Assembly: GCA_023429545.1 (NCBI GenBank)
Contig: JAEYUU010000215.1
Location: forward strand, 1 to 6,022
DNA: 6,022 bases
Reading direction: 5' to 3'
Origin: Verrucomicrobiota bacterium
GTDB taxonomy: Bacteria > Verrucomicrobiota > Verrucomicrobiia > Verrucomicrobiales > Verrucomicrobiaceae
Part shown: positions 1 to 4,443 of the stretch, one piece after another
How the letters are laid out: each line of letters begins with the position of its first letter
Numbering within the stretch: position 1 is the stretch's first letter
The notes under the pieces: generated by a model
Seen by the model: the letters and a program-made list of their open reading frames with translations, nothing else
The model's database searches: none
Told to the model about the DNA's origin: nothing
Program-made: the position numbers and the translations under genes

Positions 1-4
1 CCCC

Positions 5-967
5 ATGCCTGCCACTCTCCCACCCACCTGGACGAAGGCCACTGTCGTCCTTAATCGGGAGTCCGGGGCGGTCTCCACCCTGGGGCCTGAGACGCTGGCG
101 GAGGACCTGAAGACCGAGTTCCTGAAGCACGGCATCACCGCCACCGTGCACCTCGTAAAAGGGTCCGAGCTGGAAGCGACGCTCAGGGCGGCCAGGGATG
201 ACGACAGCGATGCGGTCATCGTCGGCGGGGGCGATGGCACGGTGGCTGCCGCAGCCGCCCTGCTCGCCGGCACGGACAAGCCACTGGGCGTGCTGCCTTT
301 CGGCACCTTCAACATCGTCGCGCGGGATCTGAACATCCCCCTGGACTGGCAGGAGGCTGTGGCTGCCCTTTCCACCGCGCCGCCCGCCAGGATGGACCTC
401 ATGGAGGTGAATGGCGGGCTCTACTGCTGCGTGTGTGTGCTCGGCTTCTTCCCCGCGCTGAAGATGGCCCAGCCGGAGCACCACGGGAACTGGGTGGTGC
501 GCACCTTGCAGACCTCCTGGCTCGCCCTGCGCAGCATGGCCACCTTCCCCCCGCTCGATCTGAAGCTGGTGCTCGATGGCAGGGAAATCCACCGCCGCAC
601 CCGCTTCGCCCTGCTGGCGAACAATGACTACGAGGAGATGTTCGGCCTCATCCCCAAGCGCAAGAGCATCAACGGCGGCTACTTCACCCTCTACGTCTCC
701 AACCACCGGACGAATATCGGCATGACCCGCGCGCTGATTTCGTGGATCCTCGGACGGTTCAAGCAGGACAAGGAGCTCACCATCTTCCACTGTGATGAAC
801 TGGACATCGTCGTCCGCCGCAAAGGCGTGATTCCCGTGATGGTCGATGGCGAGGTGAAGAAGCTGACTACGCCGCTGAAGATAAGGACAAGGCCGCAGGA
901 GTTATGCGTGCTGGCGCCGGAGGTGGAGAAGGATAATGTGGAAGGTGAGAAGGCGGAGCCGGCTTGA
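5..967 (+). CDS. Diacylglycerol kinase family (DAGK/YegS/LCB5-type) lipid kinase
   Basis: A 320-residue protein of the diacylglycerol/sphingosine kinase superfamily, which phosphorylates a lipid hydroxyl using ATP, normally at the inner face of the membrane. Seen: the nucleotide-binding GGGDGTV at residues 74-80 after a hydrophobic strand (AVIV), the following LGVLPFGTFN at 94-103 (the family's usual 'LG.LP.GT.N' block), and a C-terminal DGE at 281-283 followed by PLKIRTRPQELCVLAP, the usual end of the second beta-domain. Length fits the family (about 290-330). No signal peptide or membrane span is visible, so it is probably a peripheral protein. The substrate cannot be read from sequence. 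Only four bases precede the ATG, so an upstream start cannot be excluded, although the first beta-strand (ATVVLNRESG, residues 12-21) sits where expected. It converges on the minus-strand dehydrogenase, with a repeat-filled gap between. The family is certain enough; the exact lipid is unknown. Confidence 0.9.
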   Translation: MPATLPPTWTKATVVLNRESGAVSTLGPETLAEDLKTEFLKHGITATVHLVKGSELEATLRAARDDDSDAVIVGGGDGTVAAAAALLAGTDKPLGVLPFGTFNIVARDLNIPLDWQEAVAALSTAPPARMDLMEVNGGLYCCVCVLGFFPALKMAQPEHHGNWVVRTLQTSWLALRSMATFPPLDLKLVLDGREIHRRTRFALLANNDYEEMFGLIPKRKSINGGYFTLYVSNHRTNIGMTRALISWILGRFKQDKELTIFHCDELDIVVRRKGVIPVMVDGEVKKLTTPLKIRTRPQELCVLAPEVEKDNVEGEKAEPA

Positions 968-1004
968 GAAATGAACGGCCGCAGAAATAGACACTTCACC
1001 TCCG

Positions 1005-1028
1005 CTGTCGGACAATCTCCCCTGACAG
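1005..1028. other. Short inverted repeat after the lipid kinase gene
   Basis: CTGTC at 1005-1009 pairs with GACAG at 1024-1028, 38 bases past the kinase stop. The loop is long and no T-run follows, so this is at best a weak transcription end. The large palindrome that begins a few bases later (1034) would be a better transcript-ending structure. Confidence 0.25.
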
Positions 1029-1033
1029 AACTC

Positions 1034-1184
1034 CGGTGGGGTGCTGCTGCGCCGGCACCCTAATTCCCGTGGGCGGAGGCGGTGTGGAACAGGGGGAAAG
1101 CTACCCAGCGTGATCTTTTCACCCTGTGCTCCGCCCCTCCTCCGCCCCGTTTGATCAGGGCGCCGACGCAGCATCGCCCCACCG
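1034..1184. repeat. Long imperfect palindrome, copy 1 of a dispersed repeat
   Basis: The stretch is a near-symmetrical inverted repeat centred near 1109. The left end CGGTGGGGTGCTGCTGCG matches the reverse complement of the right end, CGGTGGGGCGATGCTGCG. Moving inward, CGGCACCCT pairs with CGGCGCCCT, GGGCGGAGG pairs with a CCTCCGCCC on the other arm, and the arms keep partial similarity (GGAACAGGGGGAAAG against GGAGCACAGGGTGAAAAG) almost to the centre. A diverged second copy lies at 2198-2343 in the same orientation. Similarity between the copies continues through the spacer (GCAA...A.CAG.GG..CC with identical spacing) to the heptad tract, so the full repeat unit is about 1034-1276. It lies between two convergent genes, where its transcript would fold into a long hairpin. 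It has no ORF and no recognised transposase, so MITE-like or REP-like is only a label. Confidence 0.85.
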
Positions 1185-1248
1185 ATCTCTAAGTTTGCAA
1201 CGTCGGTGATCAGAGGTACCCGAGAGGAATTTGCCGCCTCCCTCAGGC

Positions 1249-1276
1249 TATCAACTATCGACCCTCAACTATCAAC
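1249..1276. repeat. Heptanucleotide tandem tract, copy 1
   Basis: Four consecutive 7-bp units: TATCAAC, TATCGAC, CCTCAAC, TATCAAC, preceded by CCTCAGGC. The same units in the same order begin at 2406. The tract ends 11 bases from the stop codon of the minus-strand dehydrogenase. Read on the minus strand, the units supply TGA and TAG triplets, and because 7 is not a multiple of 3 successive units place these in different frames. Confidence 0.85.
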
Positions 1277-1287
1277 TCTGGCCCCCC

Positions 1288-2072
1288 TCACAGCGCCCTC
1301 GCATACGCGCCGCCGTCCACCAGCAACGCCTCACCCGTGATATAGCTCCCCGCCTCACTCGCCAGCAGCAGCGCGGGACCCGCAAGTTCCCTTGGTTGAC
1401 CCCAGCGTTGCAACGCTGTCCGATTGGCGAAGGCCTCCTTCTCCTTGTCATTCAGCAGGCTCATCGGCAGATCCGTGAGGAAGGGGCCGGGGCAGAGGCA
1501 GTTCACCGTGATGTTATACGTGCCCAGGTCGAGCGCGCTTGCCTTGGCCATGCCGATGAGACCCGCCTTGCACGCGGAGTACACATTGCGCTTCTCCTTC
1601 GATCCCACACCCAAGACGGAGGACACATGGATGATGCGGCCCACTTCCGCGACTTCATGCCCGGCACCAGCGCCCGCGAGAGCGCCATGCAACTCGTGAG
1701 ATCCAGCTCCACGATGCGATCCCAGGCTTCATCCGTGATTTCATCAATGGCCTGCGGCGCATTGCTCCCCGCGTTGTTCACCAGGATGTCCACCTTGCCC
1801 AGACGCTTCTCCGCCTCCACCGCCAGGTTCTTCACCTGCGCGCGGTCCACCATATCCGCTACCATCCCCTCCACCTTCACGGATAGCCCCTCGCCAATCT
1901 CCGCCGCCGCCTTCTTCAATTCCTCCTCACTCCGACTGGAGATGAACACATCCGCCCCCGCCTCCGCAAATCCGCGCGCCATCGCCTTGCCCAATCCCTT
2001 GCTGCCGCCCGTGACGAGTGCTGCCTTGCCTGTGAGATCGAAGAGAGGATGCATCGCCATGTGTTGTGCCAT
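1288..2072 (-). pseudogene. Short-chain dehydrogenase/reductase (SDR), frameshifted
   Basis: A classical SDR, an NAD(P)-dependent oxidoreductase resembling the gluconate 5-dehydrogenase / 3-oxoacyl-ACP reductase group; substrate undetermined. The minus-strand frame from the ATG at 2072 reads FDLTGKAALVTGGSKGLG (cofactor motif TGGSKGLG, residues 21-28) and NNAG (99-102) to ...VPGMKSRKW, then turns to nonsense. The adjacent frame resumes at GRIIHVSS, with catalytic Ser152, YSACK (Tyr165, Lys169), the CPGP motif and a normal VDGG C-terminus at 1288. Adding one G to the GGG run (CCC at 1640-1642 on the plus strand) restores a 261-residue protein of normal SDR length with the family's usual 'KW-GRIIHVSS' junction. 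The Asn of the catalytic tetrad, expected as NLTS, is Asp124 here (GAT), one base from an Asn codon. Either the gene is decaying or the read lost a G. No Shine-Dalgarno is seen; ATGs at 2060 and 2054 are alternative starts. Repeat copies lie on both sides. Confidence 0.85.
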
Positions 2073-2197
2073 GTAGGGAGTGTAGCGTGGCCATGGGCGG
2101 GGATGCAAGCGGACCAAATGAAACCACACACCCTCCTCCTTGGTTCGTCACACACGACAGCTCGACTCTGGTCTATCACACCGCCCGCCCACCAACC

Positions 2198-2343
2198 GGT
2201 AGGGGGCTGCGTAGGCCTCCTAATTTCCGTGGGCGGAGGTGGCGGGGAACTGGGGTGTAGTTTCCCAGCGCGATCATCTCCATCCACGCTCCGCACCACC
2301 TCCGCCCCCTCTGATCACGGCGCCGACGCAGCAGCGCCCTACC
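2198..2343. repeat. Long imperfect palindrome, copy 2 of the dispersed repeat
   Basis: A diverged copy of the 1034-1184 palindrome in the same orientation. Shared blocks include CCTAATTTCCGTGGGCGGAGG (one mismatch to copy 1), CCCAGCG at the centre, and TGATCACGGCGCCGACGCAGC (one mismatch). Its ends GGTAGGG (2198-2204) and CCCTACC (2337-2343) pair with each other although they differ from copy 1 (GGTGGGG / CCCCACC). The arm change has therefore been compensated on both sides, which suggests the pairing matters. It lies about 125 bases upstream of the dehydrogenase start. Between 2073 and 2197 I see no gene, clear promoter or repeat. Confidence 0.85.
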
Positions 2344-2405
2344 CATCCTCCGGGCTGCAAAACCATAGACCAGCGGAGCCTCTCCCGCTCCTTCACCCCT
2401 CAGGC

Positions 2406-2433
2406 TATCAACTATCGACTCTCAACCAGCAAC
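2406..2433. repeat. Heptanucleotide tandem tract, copy 2
   Basis: Four 7-bp units: TATCAAC, TATCGAC, TCTCAAC, CAGCAAC, preceded by the same CCTCAGGC as copy 1. The first two units are identical to copy 1 and the later ones have drifted. On the minus strand the first unit gives the TGA (2408-2410) that ends the in-frame tail following the unknown gene at 2540-3226. Confidence 0.8.
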
Positions 2434-2539
2434 TCCCGGAAGCTCCCAGCACCCGACGCAACTTGGCCAGCAACTGCCGCTCCCGCTTCTTCGCCAGATC
2501 GTGCTCCAGAGGCGCATCACTGTCCAACCTGCGCCCAAC
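2408..2539 (-). other. Coding-like in-frame extension beyond the stop of the unknown gene
   Basis: Directly after the TGA at 2540-2542 the same minus-strand frame stays open for 43 codons and closes at a TGA inside the heptad tract. The middle reads like real protein: PLEHDLAKKRERQLLAKLRR, a charged amphipathic helix with G/C-rich third positions. The other frame that I translated gives a Trp/Ser/Cys-rich string of low-complexity character. Possible explanations are an older C-terminus cut off by a nonsense mutation, the remnant of another gene, or chance. It has no ATG of its own in frame; TTG and GTG codons exist. Confidence 0.4.
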
Positions 2540-3226
2540 TCAGTTCTCTCCCTTCGGGAACGAGTCCAGCAATGTCGGCAACTCCGGAAACGAGATGCCC
2601 GGCGCGAGTTTCAAAGCCAGTGTCCTTGCGCCGGCATAGGTGCCCCGATCCGCGATGTGTTCCGCGACGCCATCCGAGTCCAATCCATACAGGCCAAAGA
2701 TGATGGGGCCGTAGTCGGAATCCGCTGGATCGCCGCCAACATCGTACTGCCGAATATCGTCTTCAGGCTCGTACTGGCGCACGGTGCGGATCTGGAGATA
2801 ACGAAATGGCGACTCGGGATTGGTGTTCTCTGCGTCGAGATTGACCGGAACAGCCAGCCCCTCGACAACTTTGACTGGCAGCCTCAAATGCAGTGCCAGA
2901 CGCAAGCAGTCCGTTTCATCGAAGCTCGTGAAACACTCTGGTCCCATCACCTCAAGGCAGGCATCTCCGAGCCTATCCTCCAGCAGGTAAGGCCACACAT
3001 CATCCAGACATTCGAAGTCGATTCTGTCGCCACACCAAGATTCGAACAGTGATGCCACACGCATCAGTTGGCGCATGAACTCATCGCCTCCATGATAGGC
3101 TTCACTCAGATTGAGGTCTGGCTCATGGTCAACCGCCTGCCAGCAAGCGTTCCAGATGGAGAGGGCTCCGGCAAAGACGGCGGCGGGGTCTATGTCGGCT
3201 GAAGAAGAGATAGGTTCCGTGTTCAT
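2540..3226 (-). CDS. Hypothetical acidic cytoplasmic protein
   Basis: I do not recognise this 228-residue protein. It is strongly acidic, with clusters such as DHEPDLNLSEAYHGGDEF (33-50) and YEPEDDIRQYDVGGDPADSDYG (152-173), and has many aromatic residues and scattered Cys. It has no signal peptide, membrane span or metal motif that I can identify. The N-terminal half looks helical (FAGALSIWNACWQAV; FMRQLMRVASLFESW; VWPYLLEDRL). The C-terminal part (IIFGLYGLDSDGVAEHIADRGTYAGARTLALKLAPGISFP) looks like a compact alpha/beta unit. Codon-like composition and a consistent frame support a real gene. It starts at the ATG at 3226, with no clear Shine-Dalgarno, and is divergent from the HNH gene across 73 bases, so the two may share control. 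Acidic partner proteins can be inhibitors of nucleases, but nothing here shows that. The reading frame continues in a coding-like way after its stop, so the present C-terminus may be shortened. Confidence 0.65.
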   Translation of the reverse strand: MNTEPISSSADIDPAAVFAGALSIWNACWQAVDHEPDLNLSEAYHGGDEFMRQLMRVASLFESWCGDRIDFECLDDVWPYLLEDRLGDACLEVMGPECFTSFDETDCLRLALHLRLPVKVVEGLAVPVNLDAENTNPESPFRYLQIRTVRQYEPEDDIRQYDVGGDPADSDYGPIIFGLYGLDSDGVAEHIADRGTYAGARTLALKLAPGISFPELPTLLDSFPKGEN

Positions 3227-3234
3227 GAATTTTG

Positions 3235-3256
3235 GGAGAACCCCGGAAGTTTCTCC
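3235..3256. promoter_or_regulatory. Inverted repeat GGAGAA-N10-TTCTCC in the divergent promoter region
   Basis: GGAGAA (3235-3240) and TTCTCC (3251-3256) are perfect inverted half-sites about one helical turn apart (16 bp centre to centre). They sit 9 bases upstream of the ATG of the minus-strand unknown gene. The geometry suits a dimeric regulator, or a leader hairpin in the minus-strand transcript. Function is inferred only. Confidence 0.35.
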
Positions 3257-3272
3257 AGGATCCCATTGCCAC

Positions 3273-3287
3273 GACGGTTGAACCGTC
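3273..3287. promoter_or_regulatory. Palindrome GACGGTT-G-AACCGTC before the HNH gene
   Basis: A perfect 7-bp inverted repeat with a single central base ends 12 bases before the HNH start codon, where a ribosome binding site would normally lie. The 73-base gap carries this and the 3235-3256 repeat, one near each divergent start codon. An operator is the simplest reading. No regulator gene is visible in the window unless the HNH protein's own N-terminal domain binds it. Confidence 0.4.
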
Positions 3288-3299
3288 CAATTTCCTGGT

Positions 3300-4097
3300 A
3301 TGGCTGAACGAAAAAAGTGGACGCGAGACGAGTTGCTCGTCGCTTTGAACCTCTACCACAAGCTCACGTTCGGGCAGATGCATGGTCGGCAGCCGGCGAT
3401 TGTAGAGCTCGCGCAAAGGCTCGGGCGCGGAACCAACAGCGTGGCAATGAAGCTGTGCAACTTCGCCTCGCTCGATCCGGCACTGAAACTGCGAGGCATC
3501 AAGGGGCTTGCGGGCGCGAGTGCACTCGACCGCGAAATGTGGGGAGAGTTTCATGCGAACCTCAATGAGGCAGTGCCCGCGAGCGAGGAGGCACTGAGAA
3601 GCTTGTTTGAAGTGCCTGAGAACAGCGAACTTGAGGTGCTCTCCAAGGAAGGAATTCGCGTCCGAAAGCTCCCGCCATCAGGAGCAACCGAAGTGATCAC
3701 GAATGTGAAAGTGCGTCGGGGTCAGGAGTACTTCCGCGACGCGGTTCTCAACAACTTTGGAGGTCGTTGCGGCGTTACTCAGTTGGACATTCGGGACTTG
3801 CTGGTCGCATCGCACATCCTGCCGTGGGGCATGCATGCGGAGGAACGGTTGAATGTCCGCAACGGTCTGTGCCTCTCGCGATTGCATGACGCTGCGTTCG
3901 ACCGAGGACTAATCGCATTTGATGCAAAGCTGCGGCTGGTCCTCTCGCCTCGGCTCAAAGAGTCACTCGCTCAGCGTACTGTAGCCGAAAGCTTCGGCGC
4001 TTACGAGGGCGAGACGTTGCAACTGCCCGACGATGCAGCCTTGCCGGATCTTGCCTTTCTTGCGGAACATCGCTCCACCGTCTTTCGGAAGTCGTGA
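3300..4097 (+). CDS. HNH endonuclease domain protein (HNH_2-like), putative restriction-type nuclease
   Basis: A 265-residue protein with two parts. Residues 1-85 (KKWTRDELLVALNLYHKLTFG; ELAQRLGRGTNSVAMKLCNFASLDP; GLAGASALDREMW) are the helical N-terminal region often found on this class of HNH proteins, with a helix-turn-helix-like look around ELAQRLGRGTNSVAMKL, and are probably DNA-contacting. Residues 145-215 form the nuclease domain: GRCGVT at 155-160, ASHILPW with His172, RNGL with Asn188, then LHDAAFDRGLI with His196 and Asp201. This is the 'SHI.PW...R..NGL.L...H..FD.GL' pattern of the HNH_2 group, with all expected His/Asn positions present, so it is likely active on DNA. No methyltransferase or restriction partner is adjacent, so a stand-alone or modification-dependent nuclease is possible; the target is unknown. 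No Shine-Dalgarno precedes the ATG; a palindrome takes its place. It is divergent from the unknown acidic protein. Confidence 0.85.
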   Translation: MAERKKWTRDELLVALNLYHKLTFGQMHGRQPAIVELAQRLGRGTNSVAMKLCNFASLDPALKLRGIKGLAGASALDREMWGEFHANLNEAVPASEEALRSLFEVPENSELEVLSKEGIRVRKLPPSGATEVITNVKVRRGQEYFRDAVLNNFGGRCGVTQLDIRDLLVASHILPWGMHAEERLNVRNGLCLSRLHDAAFDRGLIAFDAKLRLVLSPRLKESLAQRTVAESFGAYEGETLQLPDDAALPDLAFLAEHRSTVFRKS

Positions 4098-4124
4098 TGC
4101 CACGTCCCTCCTGCTTCCGGCAAT

Positions 4125-4155
4125 ATGTTCACACCCGTTTTTACCCCGTGAACAT
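4125..4155 (+). terminator. Possible terminator hairpin of the HNH gene
   Basis: ATGTTCAC (4125-4132) pairs perfectly with GTGAACAT (4148-4155) around a 15-base loop containing a TTTTT run, 27 bases after the HNH stop. A pyrimidine-rich TCTCTTTC follows. The stem is only modestly GC-rich, so intrinsic termination is plausible but not strong. The right arm could alternatively pair with TTCAC at 4161-4165. Confidence 0.35.
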
Positions 4156-4198
4156 TCTCTTTCACACCAACCCCGAACCCGGGTGCTGAGCGGAATAC

Positions 4199-4236
4199 AT
4201 ATATACACACTCCCTAAAGGGAGAGTGTGTATATAT
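4199..4236. repeat. Near-perfect AT/AC-alternating hairpin
   Basis: ATATATACACACT (4199-4211) pairs with AGTGTGTATATAT (4224-4236), then CCCT (4212-4215) pairs with AGGG (4218-4221). There is a two-base loop AA and a two-base bulge (AG or GA) on the right arm. The arms are alternating purine-pyrimidine, in sharp contrast to the GC-rich surroundings. No T-run follows on either side, so it is not a classic terminator, although it lies between two convergent genes and could stop transcripts from both directions. Confidence 0.75.
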
Positions 4237-4343
4237 CATCAGTACCTTTCTGATCAGTGCCTTCCTCCGGTCGGCAGCCGGGCCGGGTTCTCCAAAGGGC
4301 GTGCGTGCATGACGACTACCGACAGGGATCTCATTCCGACGCC

Positions 4344-4365
4344 GATTTGCGAATTTCTGCAAATC
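4344..4365. terminator. Inverted repeat downstream of nuoF
   Basis: GATTTGC (4344-4350) and GCAAATC (4359-4365) form a perfect 7-bp stem with an 8-base loop, 78 bases past the nuoF stop on the minus strand. No T-tract follows, so a terminator role is tentative. Confidence 0.3.
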
Positions 4366-4443
4366 CTCGTTGGACTCGCACACTCCGCAGGTGTATAGTC
4401 ACCACGGATGCTTTCGTTGGTGCTCGCGGCTCTACTGGCCTTC

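Larger units (their letters stand above)
4098..4443. other. Gap without a convincing gene between HNH and nuoF 3' ends
   Basis: This 346-base stretch separates two convergent genes (HNH plus, nuoF minus). I find no ORF with protein-like composition, no tRNA and no recognised RNA. It holds three separate inverted repeats, listed individually at 4125-4155, 4199-4236 and 4344-4365. A minus-strand open frame of 73 codons (GTG at 4383 to 4162) runs straight through the perfect hairpin and is not supported. Confidence 0.6.

Noticed and set aside
1034..1184. CRISPR array or insertion sequence as explanation for the repeats
   Set aside because: There are only two diverged copies about 1.16 kb apart with a gene between, no regular spacers, and no transposase frame.
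1231..2076. A 281-codon plus-strand open frame over the dehydrogenase
   Set aside because: It is low-complexity antisense of the SDR and starts inside the repeat element.
2049..2703. Overlapping plus-strand open frames across the second repeat copy
   Set aside because: The translations are Pro/Ser/Arg-rich, cross the palindrome and heptads, and run antisense to the unknown gene.
4162..4383. Minus-strand 73-codon frame beginning at a GTG
   Set aside because: It is mildly hydrophilic and protein-like at the start but reads through the perfect AT hairpin, with no ribosome site or recognisable family.
4033..4398. Plus-strand 121-codon frame overlapping the HNH 3' end
   Set aside because: It overlaps the HNH coding sequence out of frame and its composition is not protein-like.
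4261..4400. tRNA or structured RNA in the gap before nuoF
   Set aside because: No cloverleaf arms or T-loop sequence could be assembled; only a simple 7-bp inverted repeat is present.
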